From an uncultured Oscillospiraceae bacterium (GTDB taxonomy: Bacteria; Bacillota; Clostridia; Oscillospirales; Oscillospiraceae): 64,000 nt of DNA. The notes under the pieces were generated by a model. It searched no databases. It saw only the letters and a list, made by a program, of their open reading frames with translations, and was not told the DNA's origin. The translations under genes were made by a program, and so were the position numbers. Below are positions 9,401-18,245 of the stretch, piece by piece (position 1 is the first letter of the stretch; each line of letters opens with the position of its first letter). The stretch lies in NCBI GenBank assembly GCA_910578505.1, contig CAJTPV010000003.1:1-64000 (forward strand). Reading direction: 5' to 3'.

Positions 9401-9786
9401 GCAGCGGCATGGTGTTGGGGGAGCCGGACGTACTGCGGGCCATGGAGCACAGCGCCCTGGAAAAGCCCCGGTTCCTGCCGCTGTCCCTGAGCCGGAACGG
9501 CAGCATCTCCAGCGGCGTGGCCACGGCGGCGGAGCTGGGAAAGCTGGGGCTGTATGTGGACCGCCTGCTGGCCCGGATCGCCGCGGAGCTGCGCGGCGGC
9601 AATATTGACGCGGACCCCTGCGGGTACAGCGAGCAGGACAACGCCTGCACCTACTGTGAGTTCGCCGCGGCCTGCAACTTCCCGGACGGGGACGAAAACG
9701 ACCGTCTGGAGCTGATTCAGCCGGTGACGCCCCAGGAATTCTGGGCCCATGTGGATAAAACGATTGGAGAGGGGGAGCCGTCATGA
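6472..9786 (+). CDS. addB: ATP-dependent nuclease subunit B
   Basis: AddB is the second subunit of the AddAB helicase-nuclease that resects double-strand DNA ends for RecA-dependent repair. The 1104-residue protein has the N-terminal P-loop-like GRANTGKS (residues 7-14), an inactivated helicase-like body, and the C-terminal RecB-type nuclease with GKVDRVDGW and VVDYKSG catalytic motifs. The four-cysteine iron-sulphur site is suggested by one upstream Cys plus the C-terminal cluster in NACTYCEFAAAC. Length is close to the usual 1100-1170. It overlaps addA by 4 bases (ATGA), so the two are coupled. Confidence 0.95.
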   Translation: MLTIWMGRANTGKSARILEAIRTRREPAMLLVPEHASHTAELEVCRACGPEASQYVEVLSLRTLARRVLALTGAAADGALDAGGKLLLMQLALQEVVSQLTVYARPSRRAPFLAELVELCGELTACRVQPEDLGSTVELLEGLSGEKVRDLSLIYAAYLGKLCQGGEDRRDLMEKLLDGLEASEFAAGKAVYLDGFTYFTAQELQLISILLRVSKSVTVTLLGDGSGLEIFAQSIRTRERLIRLAADCGAPCRVEVLEPGEPDNALSYLEAGFFSGGQPWDGDCGAVLTHRADTLFQETEYVAAKIAALVRSGVCRFRDIGVAARNLDEYAAAIENIFERYGVPVYLSRRSDVLEKPVLSLLAGALDAVTGGYEYEDMFRWLKTGLGGLTDEECDKLENYVIAWDIHGAMWVRDEDWTANPDGWRESFTPAQTEALAEINALRRRVAGPLGRLAAGMKAQKTARGKLGVLWAFLEELELARQLEERTARLEELGQLQRAMEYSQLWELLCEVSDQVADILQDMPLDTEEFVRLLKLVLTQYDVGTIPAALDQVQVSQITRNDRSRVKCLFLMGANDHVLPAVQSGAGLLNKEDREQLRLHGIELAPSGMDLFHMELQNLYAALAQPTQRLYVTWPAADLNGSPLRPSFVLGRIRALLPGAAEDIQETDCRLTAPIPALELAGGERNGPLWQYFSEDRRWRDALRAMERAARMSRGRLTPQAVETLYGRSYRMSASRIDKINSCHFAYFMQYGLRARERTPARFDAAQVGTFLHYVLEHVTKAAAERGGFARLEPGELEKILDQVVDQYMAAAMPGFEKRENRFKYLFRRLRKTVGVIVENVAEELMESDFVPLEFELGFGDGGKAPAITIRAAGAELTVVGKVDRVDGWLKNGRLYLRVVDYKSGKKSFDLRDVCRGLNIQMLLYLFALEREGKALFGQDIVPAGVLYLPARDVLVNQPRDVDAKTLRLALDRELRRSGMVLGEPDVLRAMEHSALEKPRFLPLSLSRNGSISSGVATAAELGKLGLYVDRLLARIAAELRGGNIDADPCGYSEQDNACTYCEFAAACNFPDGDENDRLELIQPVTPQEFWAHVDKTIGEGEPS

Positions 9787-12700
9787 GCATACAGCTGACG
9801 GACAGCCAGCGGGCGGTAGTGGAGGACCAGGGCGGCAGCCTGCTGGTCTCTGCCGCCGCCGGAAGCGGCAAAACCAAGGTGCTGGTGGAGCGCCTGTTCC
9901 GCCGGGTGCTGGGGAAGGAGCAGGCCGACATGGACGACTTCCTCATTATCACCTATACCAGAGCTTCAGCAGCGGAGCTGCGGGAGCGGATTGCCAGGGA
10001 GCTGGGCCAGCGGATGCAGGAGCGGCCCGGAGACCGGCATCTGCAGCGGCAGCTGCTGCTGGTGTACCAGGCGGACATCAAGACCATCGACTCCTTCTGC
10101 ACAGCGCTGACGCGGGAGAATGTGCATCTGCTGGACTTTGGCGGGGAGCAGGGACTTACGGCAGACTTCCGGGTGCTGGACGAGAACGAGGCCTCGCTGC
10201 TGCGCCGCCGGGTGCTGCCGCGGGTACTGGAGGAATTTTACGGCGACCTGTCACCGGGGGCCCTGCAGCTGGCGGACTCCTTCGGCTTTGGTCGGGACGA
10301 CAGCCGCCTGGAGGAGCTGGTGCTGGACCTCTACGGCAAGCTGCAGAGCCATGCCTACCCGGACCGTTGGCTGGCGGAGCAGCGGGAGAGCTGGTCCAGC
10401 ATGCCGGAGGATGCGGGAGAGACCGCCTATGGCCGCCAGCTGCTGGCGGATTTGGGGCGGAAGGCCCGGCACTGGGCGGCCATGCTGGAGGAGGGCCTGT
10501 CGCTGATGGCGGAGGACAGCGCTCTGCACAAGGCCTACAGCGGCGGCTTCTGGGAGGCGGCGGAGCAGCTTACACGGCTGGCGGCGGCCACGGAGCAGGG
10601 CTGGGACGCGGCGGCGGCTCAGACGGTGGGCTGGCCCCGGCTGACGGCGGCGCGGAAATGCGGCTCGCCGGAGCTGAAGGACCGGGTGAAGAGCATCTGG
10701 GACCGGGCCAAAACAGAGATGAACGGGGCCTGCGCCATCTTGGACATGTCTTCGGCGGAAGCGGCGGAGGACCTGCGGCGCTCCGCGCCGGCCATGGAGG
10801 CGCTGCTGGCGCTGTGCGGCGCGTTTTCGGCGGCGTACCAGCAGGAGAAGCTGCGGCGGAATGTGACGGACTTTTCCGATCAGGAGCACTTCGCGGTGCA
10901 TCTTCTGTTGGGGGAGGACGGCTCTCCCACAGAGCTGGCGAGAATCGTGGCAGGGCGGTACCGGGAGGTCATGGTGGACGAGTACCAGGACACCAACCAG
11001 GTGCAGAACTGCATATTTGACGCCATTTCCCGCGGCGGACAGAATCTCTTTACCGTAGGGGACGTAAAGCAGTCTATCTACCGCTTCCGCCTGGCGGACC
11101 CGACTATTTTCCTGGACAAGTACCACGCCTATCCCGACGTGGAACACGCCAGGGAGGGGGGGCCGCGAAAGATTCTGCTCAGCCAGAACTTCCGCTCCCG
11201 CCAGCCGGTGCTGGACGCGGTGAACTACGTCTTCAGCGCGATTATGTCCCAGGAAATGGGGGAGATCGACTATGGAGAGGCGGAGCGGCTGAACTTCGGC
11301 GCCAGCTATCTGCCGGAGCGGGACGGCTGCGAGGCGGAGTTCCATCTGCTGGGGGTTCCGATCAACCGGGGCGGGGAGAAGCCGGCGCTGTCCCGCCCCC
11401 TGGCGGAGGCCAGATTCGCGGCAGAACGGATCCGCCGTCTGCTGGACGAGGGGTATCCGGTAACGGACGAGGCGACAGGCGGCCTGCGGCCCTGCAGGCC
11501 GGAGGATATCGTGATCCTGATGCGCTCCCCCGGCCCCCGGCTGCGCCACTATACCAGGGCGCTGACAGAGCGGGGCATTCCCTGCGGCGCGCAGGAGGAC
11601 GAGGACTTCTTTGCCACTATGGAGGTGGCGGTGGTCTACTCGCTGCTGCAGATTCTGGATAACCCCAGGCAGGACGTACCGCTGATCGCGGTGCTGCGCT
11701 CGCCGCTGATGGGCTTTACAGCGGACCGGCTGGCGATGATCCGGGGCAAACACCCGGCGGGCGGCTTTTACGACGCGGTGGAGGCCAGCGGGGATGCGGA
11801 CTGCCAGGCGTTTCTGGGGCTGATGGGGGAGCTGCGCTCTCTGGCAAAGGACCTGAGCGTACAGCGGCTGATGTGGCTGCTGTACAACCGGCTGAATATT
11901 CTGGGCGTATTCGGCGCCATGCCTAACGGGGAGCGGCGGCGGGAAAACCTGATCGCCCTGTACGAGCACGCCAAAGCCTTTGAGGGGGCGGGATACAAGG
12001 GGCTGTTCGGCTTTGTCAGCCACCTGCGGTTTCTCCTGGAGACAGGGGAGCAGCCGGCGGTGGCGGCGGGATGCGCCTCCGGCGGGGTGCAGATCATGAG
12101 CATCCATAAGTCCAAGGGCCTGGAATTTCCCATCGTGGTGCTGGCGGATTTGAATAAGAGTTTCAACCGGATGGACCTGCAGATTCCGGTGCTGGTCCAT
12201 CCAAAGCTGGGGCTGGGCCCCATGTACATTGATCTGGACCGCCGTATCCGCTACCCCACCATCGCCCGGGAGGCCGCCTCCGCGCGGCTGAGCCGGGAGA
12301 TGCGCGCGGAGGAGATGCGCGTGTTATATGTAGGAATGACCCGTGCCAAGGAAAAGCTGATTATGACGGCGTCCATGCCCTCGGCCCCCAAAAAGCTGGG
12401 GGACCTGACAGTACAGTCCACGCTGACAGATTTGTCCAGGCCGGTGCCGCCGGAGACGGTGGACGGCGCGCGGTCTATGGCGGAGTGGATCCTTCTGCCG
12501 CTGCTGCGGCGGCAGGATGCGGCGGCATTGCGTGCGCAGACAGGCCTGGAGCTGACCGGCTGGGCGGAGACGGAGGATACTCCCTGGCAGGTGGCATACC
12601 ACGACGGCACGCTTTACGGCGAGGCCCCGGCTCTGCCGGCAGCGGAGCCGGCTTGTGATGAGGAGAACGCCGCGCTGCCGGTGGACAGGGAAGCGCTGGA

Positions 12701-13358
12701 TTATGTCTATCCCCATCAGGCAGCCATCTATACGCCCACCAAATTGACCGCCACCCAACTGAAGGGACGGGAGAAGGATCAGGAGATTGCGGAGAACACT
12801 TTGCAGCCCTATACCCGCAGCAGCTTTGCCGCCCCGCGCTTTCTCTCCGGCCAGCGGCCCCTGACGGCGGACCAGCGGGGGACGGCCATGCATCTGGTGC
12901 TGCAATATCTGCCCCTGGACGGCAGCGGCCAGAAGACCGTGGACGAGCTGCTGGCGCGGCGGCTGTTGACGCCGGAGCAGGCGGCGGCGGTGGACGTGGC
13001 GGCCATAGACAGATTTCTGGCCTCGCCCTTGGCGGAGGAGCTGCGGCAGGCGAAGGAGCTGGAACGCGAATTTCGCTTCAGCCTGCTGGTCCCGGCGGGG
13101 ATGTACTACCCGGAACTGGGGGAGGAGGACGAGGTGCTGCTGCAGGGGGTGGTGGACCTGTACGCGGTGTCGGACGGGAAGGTGACGGTAGTGGACTTCA
13201 AGACGGACCGCGTTACAGAGCGGACGCTGCCGGAACGGGTGGCGCGATATCGACCCCAGCTGGAAGCTTACAGCGGGGCGCTGGAGAAAATATTGGATAA
13301 AACAGTGGCGCGGCGGGTGCTGTATTTCTTCCATACAGGGAACACTGTAGAGGTTTAG
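9783..13358 (+). CDS. addA: ATP-dependent helicase/nuclease subunit A
   Basis: AddA is the UvrD-family helicase and nuclease subunit of AddAB. The 1191-residue product shows Walker A SAAAGSGKTKVLVERL (about 21-36), helicase motif II DEYQDTN (about 400), the motif IV-VI region including MSIHKSKGLEFP and VLYVGMTRAKEKL, and a C-terminal RecB-like nuclease core VTVVDFKTDRV. Size is typical for Bacillota AddA. No terminator is visible before the rplS promoter. Confidence 0.96.
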   Translation: MSIQLTDSQRAVVEDQGGSLLVSAAAGSGKTKVLVERLFRRVLGKEQADMDDFLIITYTRASAAELRERIARELGQRMQERPGDRHLQRQLLLVYQADIKTIDSFCTALTRENVHLLDFGGEQGLTADFRVLDENEASLLRRRVLPRVLEEFYGDLSPGALQLADSFGFGRDDSRLEELVLDLYGKLQSHAYPDRWLAEQRESWSSMPEDAGETAYGRQLLADLGRKARHWAAMLEEGLSLMAEDSALHKAYSGGFWEAAEQLTRLAAATEQGWDAAAAQTVGWPRLTAARKCGSPELKDRVKSIWDRAKTEMNGACAILDMSSAEAAEDLRRSAPAMEALLALCGAFSAAYQQEKLRRNVTDFSDQEHFAVHLLLGEDGSPTELARIVAGRYREVMVDEYQDTNQVQNCIFDAISRGGQNLFTVGDVKQSIYRFRLADPTIFLDKYHAYPDVEHAREGGPRKILLSQNFRSRQPVLDAVNYVFSAIMSQEMGEIDYGEAERLNFGASYLPERDGCEAEFHLLGVPINRGGEKPALSRPLAEARFAAERIRRLLDEGYPVTDEATGGLRPCRPEDIVILMRSPGPRLRHYTRALTERGIPCGAQEDEDFFATMEVAVVYSLLQILDNPRQDVPLIAVLRSPLMGFTADRLAMIRGKHPAGGFYDAVEASGDADCQAFLGLMGELRSLAKDLSVQRLMWLLYNRLNILGVFGAMPNGERRRENLIALYEHAKAFEGAGYKGLFGFVSHLRFLLETGEQPAVAAGCASGGVQIMSIHKSKGLEFPIVVLADLNKSFNRMDLQIPVLVHPKLGLGPMYIDLDRRIRYPTIAREAASARLSREMRAEEMRVLYVGMTRAKEKLIMTASMPSAPKKLGDLTVQSTLTDLSRPVPPETVDGARSMAEWILLPLLRRQDAAALRAQTGLELTGWAETEDTPWQVAYHDGTLYGEAPALPAAEPACDEENAALPVDREALDYVYPHQAAIYTPTKLTATQLKGREKDQEIAENTLQPYTRSSFAAPRFLSGQRPLTADQRGTAMHLVLQYLPLDGSGQKTVDELLARRLLTPEQAAAVDVAAIDRFLASPLAEELRQAKELEREFRFSLLVPAGMYYPELGEEDEVLLQGVVDLYAVSDGKVTVVDFKTDRVTERTLPERVARYRPQLEAYSGALEKILDKTVARRVLYFFHTGNTVEV

Positions 13359-13387
13359 AAAAATTTTTCAAAATCTGACGATTCTGC

Positions 13388-13416
13388 TTGCAATTTCCGC
13401 CGCAGTATGGTATCCT
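13388..13416 (+). promoter_or_regulatory. rplS promoter
   Basis: TTGCAA (13388-13393), 17 bases, TATCCT (13411-13416) preceded by TGG. The roughly 95-base 5' leader (13423-13518) ends in AGGAGGAAA. An autoregulatory L19 leader is known in Bacillota, but I could not confirm its fold here. Confidence 0.65.
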
Positions 13417-13518
13417 GTTCAGGCAAAAAGGGCGGTCCTCTGTCAATGGGCAGGCGGAAAAAGCTGCTGTCCGGGAAAAATTGTTAAGAACGCCTATAAA
13501 ACAGGAGGAAAATCATCC

Positions 13519-13857
13519 ATGGATCTCATCAAAGAACTGACAAAATCACAGCTGAAGGAAATGCCCCCCGTATTGGTGGGCGACACGGTGAAGGTACACG
13601 TAAAGGTCAAGGAAGGCGCCCGGGAGCGCATCCAGGTCTACGAGGGCATCGTGATCGCCAAGAAGCACGGCGGCATTGAGGAGACCATCACCGTGCGCCG
13701 TATGTCCTACGGCGTAGGCGTGGAGAAGGTGTTCCCGCTGCACTCCCCCACCATTGACAAGATCGAGGTGGTACGCCACGGTGTTGTGCGCCGCGCGAAG
13801 CTGTACTATCTGCGCGACCGCGTCGGCAAGGCTGCCAAGGTGCGCGAGAAGCTGTAA
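13519..13857 (+). CDS. rplS: Large ribosomal subunit protein bL19
   Basis: The 112-residue protein shows full-length bL19 features: GDTVKVHVKVKEGARERIQ, then FEG-like YEGIVIA, and the C-terminal GVGVEKVFPLHSP...VRRAKLYYLRD. bL19 sits at the 30S-50S interface near the 23S/16S bridges. It has its own promoter, the site ACAGGAGGAAAATCATCC before the ATG, and a strong terminator after. Confidence 0.97.
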   Translation: MDLIKELTKSQLKEMPPVLVGDTVKVHVKVKEGARERIQVYEGIVIAKKHGGIEETITVRRMSYGVGVEKVFPLHSPTIDKIEVVRHGVVRRAKLYYLRDRVGKAAKVREKL

Positions 13858-13870
13858 TCAGTACACAAAA

Positions 13871-13903
13871 ACGCACCCGGCTGGTTACGCCGGGTGCGTT
13901 TTT
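13871..13903 (+). terminator. rplS terminator
   Basis: ACGCACCCGGC (13871-13881) pairs with GCCGGGTGCGT (13889-13899), followed by TTTT. Confidence 0.92.
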
Positions 13904-13923
13904 CGCGGTGAGGAGAGGCGTTT

Positions 13924-14109
13924 ATGAAAAAATATGAATATGTTTCGCTGCACGTCAATCGGTTTATAGGGGCAAAGTCTGAGGAGCACCGGCAGATCAT
14001 TGACGATTATGCCAGGAGAGGATATCGATACGTGGGGTATATTCCAACAATTATCAACGATTATGGAAAAATCAAGGATTTGGATCTGATTTTCGAGAAA
14101 GACGTATAA
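13924..14109 (+). CDS. DUF4177-like small protein
   Basis: A 61-residue protein beginning MKKYEYVSLHVNRFIG and containing YARRGYRYVGYIP. The K-Y-E-Y start followed by a helix and a G-[WY]-x-x-V segment is the DUF4177 pattern; function unknown. GTGAGGAGAGGCGTTT provides the ribosome site. It is more AT-rich than its neighbours and sits alone between the rplS terminator and lepB. Confidence 0.7.
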   Translation: MKKYEYVSLHVNRFIGAKSEEHRQIIDDYARRGYRYVGYIPTIINDYGKIKDLDLIFEKDV

Positions 14110-14209
14110 ATATGGATTACATACTTTGTTCACAACTTCACGGTTGTAATTTGACCGGATCTATGCTAAGCTATCTGTTTGTAATACGATTTTAAGGAGT
14201 GTACGGCAA

Positions 14210-14854
14210 ATGGCAGAAGAAAAAAAGGACCAGGAGCTCTCCCTGGAGGGCGCCGGGGAACTGCAGGAGACGGAGAAAAAGAAGGAGCCGGAATCCTGGG
14301 AGAGTACGGCCTACTGCTGCGCCCAGGCCCTGATTACAGCTGTTGTGGGCGTGGTGGTGCTGTTTACCTTTTTCGTCCGGCTGATCGGCGTCAGCGGCGG
14401 GTCCATGCAGGATACACTGTATACAGGCGACCGGCTGTTGGTGCTCAACTCCATATTCTGTGACTTTCAGCCTGGGGATGTGGTGGTGGTCAACGACTAC
14501 AACGCCGAGCTGAATGAGACGCTGGTCAAGCGCATTGTGGCCGTCGGCGGTCAGACAGTGGATATCGACTTTGACAGCGGCGTTGTCTACGTGGACGGGC
14601 AGGCTCTGGATGAGCCCTACACCAAGGAGCCCACCTACAAGAGCGAGGGCACCCAGTTCCCCCTGACGCTGGCGGAGGACGAGGTATTCGTCATGGGGGA
14701 CAACCGCAACCACAGCACGGACAGCCGCTCCGACCAGCTGGGCCCTGTGAAGGAGGGCTATCTCCAGGGCAAGGCCCTTCTGCTGCTGGTTCCCGGCGAG
14801 ACGCCGGATACCGGCAAACGGGATTGGGGCCGTGTGGGAGCTATCGCCGGCTGA
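14210..14854 (+). CDS. lepB: Type I signal peptidase
   Basis: A membrane serine-lysine protease that removes signal peptides from exported proteins. The 214-residue protein has a charged cytoplasmic N terminus, one membrane segment (about 39-58), the catalytic serine in SGGSMQDTL (Ser65) and the lysine in TLVKRIVAVGG (Lys107), and the late box GDNRNHSTDSR. RBS is AAGGAG. It is followed 12 bases later by rbgA. Confidence 0.93.
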   Translation: MAEEKKDQELSLEGAGELQETEKKKEPESWESTAYCCAQALITAVVGVVVLFTFFVRLIGVSGGSMQDTLYTGDRLLVLNSIFCDFQPGDVVVVNDYNAELNETLVKRIVAVGGQTVDIDFDSGVVYVDGQALDEPYTKEPTYKSEGTQFPLTLAEDEVFVMGDNRNHSTDSRSDQLGPVKEGYLQGKALLLLVPGETPDTGKRDWGRVGAIAG

Positions 14855-14866
14855 CAGGAGGCGCGG

Positions 14867-15742
14867 ATGGAAAACGCTATGAACATCCAATGGTACCCCG
14901 GCCATATGACCAAGACCCGGCGGATGATTGCGGAGCAGATGAAGCACATGGACGCCGTGTGTGAGATTCTGGACGCCCGCATCCCCCTGTCCAGCCGCAA
15001 TCCGGACGTGGAGGAGCTGACAGGCGGCAAGCCCCGGCTGATCGTCCTCAACCGCACGGACCTGGCTGACCCCGCTGCCACCCGGCAGTGGGCGGCGCAT
15101 TTCCGCGGGAAGGGCTATGCGGTGCTGGAGGCCAATGCCAAGGCCGGGCAGGGGACCGGGCGTTTCGCCGGGGCGGTCCGGGAGCTGCTCTCGGACAAGA
15201 TCGCCGCCTATACGGAGAAGGGGCAGGCGGGGCGGACACTGCGGGTCATGGTGCTGGGTATTCCCAACGTGGGCAAGTCCACCTTTATCAATAAGGTTTC
15301 CGGTCGGAAGACCGCCAAAGCGGAGGACCGGCCCGGCGTCACCCGCAGTAAGCAGTGGATTGCCGTGGACAGGACCCTGGAGCTGCTGGATACGCCGGGC
15401 ATGCTCTGGCCAAAGTTCGACGACCCGGCCGTGGGTATGCGCCTGGCCTGCACCGGCGCGGTGCGGGATGAGATTATTGACCTGGAGGAGCTGGCCTCCC
15501 ATCTGATGGCTTATTTGGGCCGGCACTATCCCGACGCTCTCCTGGGTCGGTATCGGGTACAGGCGGAGCCGGGGGAGCCCGGCTTCGCGCTGCTGGAAAA
15601 GGCGGGGAAAAAACGGGGGTTCCTGGTCCGGGGCGGCGAGGTGGATACGGAGCGCATGGCGCGTATTCTGCTGGACGAGTTCCGCGGTGGGAAGCTGGGC
15701 CGCTTTACCCTGGAGCTGCCGGAGGTGGAAGAGAATGGATGA
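14867..15742 (+). CDS. rbgA: Ribosome biogenesis GTPase YlqF/RbgA
   Basis: A circularly permuted GTPase needed for late 50S assembly. The G4 motif comes first (LNRTDL, about 64-69), then G1 GIPNVGKS (131-138) and G3 DTPGM (about 174-178). The N terminus INIQWYPGHM-like segment (here MNIQWYPGHM) is diagnostic. The ATG at 14867 has AGGAGG at good spacing; an in-frame ATG at 14879 would give the classic short start. The 3' end overlaps rnhB by 8 bases. Confidence 0.94.
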   Translation: MENAMNIQWYPGHMTKTRRMIAEQMKHMDAVCEILDARIPLSSRNPDVEELTGGKPRLIVLNRTDLADPAATRQWAAHFRGKGYAVLEANAKAGQGTGRFAGAVRELLSDKIAAYTEKGQAGRTLRVMVLGIPNVGKSTFINKVSGRKTAKAEDRPGVTRSKQWIAVDRTLELLDTPGMLWPKFDDPAVGMRLACTGAVRDEIIDLEELASHLMAYLGRHYPDALLGRYRVQAEPGEPGFALLEKAGKKRGFLVRGGEVDTERMARILLDEFRGGKLGRFTLELPEVEENG

Positions 15743-16364
15743 AATCCTTTGGAAGCTGGAAACCGCGGCCTGGGCGCAGGGATATCAGCACGTCTGCGGC
15801 TGTGATGAGGCGGGGGCAGGACCCCTGGCCGGGCCGGTGTACGCCGCCGCCGTCATACTGCCCCGGGCTCTGGCGCTGCCCTGGCTGAACGACTCGAAGA
15901 AGGTGACGCCCAAACGGCGGGATGTGCTGTTTGAGCAGATCCAGGAGCAGGCGGAGGCCTGGGCGGTGGCATCCGTGCCGCCGGAGGAGATCGATGCGCT
16001 CGATATCCTCAACGCCAGGATAAAGGCCATGCAGCTGGCAATCGAAGCCCTGGACCCGCCTGCGGACTACGCCCTGATTGACGGCAACCGGGACCACGGG
16101 AGCCGCTGCGCCGTGACAGCGCCGCATATGACCGCAGTTCATGGCGACAGCCGCAGCGCCAGCATCGCCGCCGCGTCCATCCTGGCCAAGGTGAGCCGGG
16201 ACCGCTATATGATGGAGCTGGCGGAGCAGTACCCCCAATACCGTTTTGAGCGGCACAAGGGCTATGGCACCAGGCTCCACTATGAGATGCTGGAGAAGTA
16301 TGGCCCCAGCCCCATCCACCGGCGCAGCTTTCTGAAAAAGTGGGAGGCCGGGCGTGGCGGATGA
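15735..16364 (+). CDS. rnhB: Ribonuclease HII
   Basis: Removes RNA from RNA-DNA hybrids and single ribonucleotides from DNA. The 209-residue product has the N-terminal catalytic motif CGCDEAGAGPLAGPVYAAAV (about 21-40), LNDSKKVTPKRRD and the late DGNRDHG and SRDRYM segments. The ATG at 15735 is preferred over upstream in-frame codons because it starts the conserved body and overlaps the rbgA stop, with GGAGGTGGAAGAGA ahead. Confidence 0.95.
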   Translation: MDEILWKLETAAWAQGYQHVCGCDEAGAGPLAGPVYAAAVILPRALALPWLNDSKKVTPKRRDVLFEQIQEQAEAWAVASVPPEEIDALDILNARIKAMQLAIEALDPPADYALIDGNRDHGSRCAVTAPHMTAVHGDSRSASIAAASILAKVSRDRYMMELAEQYPQYRFERHKGYGTRLHYEMLEKYGPSPIHRRSFLKKWEAGRGG

Positions 16365-16704
16365 GCGCAGGCGGCGGGGCGACCTGGGGGAGGACGCGGT
16401 AGCCCGGACGCTGGCGCGGCGTGGATACGCGGTGCTGGAACGGCAGTACCGCTGCCGGTGGGGAGAAATCGACATTATCGCGCGGGACCCGGAGGGGGTG
16501 CTGTGCTTTGTAGAGGTCAAAACCCGGTCTGACGCCGGATTTGCCCCGGCCAGGGCGGCTGTGACGCCGTCCAAGCAGCGGAAGCTGCGGATAGCGGCCG
16601 GCTGCTATCTGGCGGAGCGGGGACTGGAGTGCCGGTGCCGGTTCGATGTGGCCGAGGTATACTGGGCCAGCCGGTCCATCAACTACATTATCAACGCGTT
16701 CTGA
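16354..16704 (+). CDS. YraN/UPF0102 endonuclease-like protein
   Basis: This 116-residue protein has the restriction-endonuclease-like pattern of the family: G-x-x-G-E-D-A-V (GDLGEDAV), RCRWGEIDII (acidic catalytic pair) and FVEVKTRS with the E-x-K core. Its exact substrate is unproven; family members are linked to DNA processing. The start is GTG at 16354, inside the rnhB end (11-base overlap), with GGGAGG upstream. Confidence 0.9.
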   Translation: MADERRRRGDLGEDAVARTLARRGYAVLERQYRCRWGEIDIIARDPEGVLCFVEVKTRSDAGFAPARAAVTPSKQRKLRIAAGCYLAERGLECRCRFDVAEVYWASRSINYIINAF

Positions 16705-16732
16705 AGGGCGCGTTCCAGGAGGAACATCAAGC

Positions 16733-18220
16733 ATGGACTATTTAAGTACAAGAGACAAGACTCTGCGTCTGAGCGCGGCGGAAGCGATCACAATGGGCCT
16801 GAGCAGGGACGGGGGACTGTTTACGCCGGTGTCCTTCCCCAATCTGGGCACACTGGGGATGGAGGCTCTGTGCGGCATGTCCTACCAGCAGCGCGCGGCG
16901 TATATCATGGGGAAATTCCTGGAGGATTTCCGGCCAGAAGAGCTGGGGTACTATGCGCTGAACGCCTATAGTCCGGAGAAGTTTGATCATCCGGAGATCG
17001 CGCCGCTGCGGAAGGTGGACCGGAACACCTGGTGTCTGGAGCTGTGGCACGGCCCCACCAGCGCGTTCAAGGACATGGCGCTGCAGATGCTGCCGCTGCT
17101 GCTCACCGCCAGCCTGAAGCGGACCGGGGAGGAGAAGACCGCCTGTATTCTGGTGGCCACCTCCGGCGACACGGGCAAGGCCGCTCTGGAGGGCTTCCGG
17201 GACGTGGAGCAGACGAAGATCCTCGTCTTTTATCCGGAGCACGGCGTCAGCGAGATTCAGAAGCTGCAGATGGTGACCCAGGAGGGCCGCAATGTGGACG
17301 TATGCGCCGTAAACGGCAACTTTGACGACGCCCAGAACGGCGTCAAGCGCATCTTCTCCGATGAGGCGCTGCGCCAGGAGCTGGCGGAACGGGGATTTTT
17401 CCTCTCCTCCGCAAACTCCATCAATTGGGGGCGCATCCTGCCCCAGGTGGTGTACTACATCTCCGCCTACTGCGACCTGGTCCGCTCCGGCGCCATCCGC
17501 CTGGGACAGAAGGTGAACTACTGTGTGCCCACAGGGAACTTCGGCAATATCCTCTCCTGCTACTATGCGCGCAAAATGGGTGTGCCGGTGGGGAAGCTGA
17601 TCTGCGCCTCCAACCGCAACGATGTGCTGACGGACTTCATCCGCACCGGCGTCTACGACCGGAACCGCCCGTTCCATACGACAATGTCGCCGTCTATGGA
17701 TATTTTGATTTCCAGCAATCTGGAGCGGCTGCTCTTTGACCTGAGCGAGTGGAATGATACGCTGATCCGGGAGTACATGGCCCAGCTGGGCCGGACCGGC
17801 CGCTATGCGGTCAGCCATGAGATCCGGGAGCGGCTGCAGATGCTCTTCTACGGCGGCTACTGCAGCGAGGAGGACACCGCCGCCACAATCGCCAGGCTGT
17901 ACCGGAAGCACGGGTATCTGATTGACACCCATACGGCTGTGGCGGCCAAGGTGCTGGAGGACTACCGGCGGGAGAGCCGGGACGAGACGCCGTCCATTTT
18001 TGTGTCCACCGCAAGCCCCTACAAGTTCTGCGACAGCGTGCTCAGCGCCATCGGCGAAACCCCTGTCGAGAACAGTCTGGACCGGATCGGCCAGCTGCAG
18101 TCCGTTACAGGCGCGGCTGTGCCGGAGCGTCTGGCGGCGCTGCGGGGGAAGGCGGTCCGGTTTACGAATGTGACGGAGAAGGACGATATGGCGGCGGCTG
18201 TAAAGGCTTTCCTGCAATAA
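16733..18220 (+). CDS. thrC: Threonine synthase
   Basis: PLP enzyme converting O-phosphohomoserine to threonine. The 495-residue product begins MDYLSTRD, as in the long-form ThrC family, and has the PLP lysine motif PTSAFKDMALQ (about residues 107-117). The phosphate-binding loops VATSGDTGKAA and PTGNFGNI follow. The ATG at 16733 has AGGAGGAACATCAAGC upstream, so the longer open frame to the left is not used. No other threonine genes are adjacent. Confidence 0.95.
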   Translation: MDYLSTRDKTLRLSAAEAITMGLSRDGGLFTPVSFPNLGTLGMEALCGMSYQQRAAYIMGKFLEDFRPEELGYYALNAYSPEKFDHPEIAPLRKVDRNTWCLELWHGPTSAFKDMALQMLPLLLTASLKRTGEEKTACILVATSGDTGKAALEGFRDVEQTKILVFYPEHGVSEIQKLQMVTQEGRNVDVCAVNGNFDDAQNGVKRIFSDEALRQELAERGFFLSSANSINWGRILPQVVYYISAYCDLVRSGAIRLGQKVNYCVPTGNFGNILSCYYARKMGVPVGKLICASNRNDVLTDFIRTGVYDRNRPFHTTMSPSMDILISSNLERLLFDLSEWNDTLIREYMAQLGRTGRYAVSHEIRERLQMLFYGGYCSEEDTAATIARLYRKHGYLIDTHTAVAAKVLEDYRRESRDETPSIFVSTASPYKFCDSVLSAIGETPVENSLDRIGQLQSVTGAAVPERLAALRGKAVRFTNVTEKDDMAAAVKAFLQ

Positions 18221-18245
18221 CAATCAAAGAGAGGGGAGCTGAGCT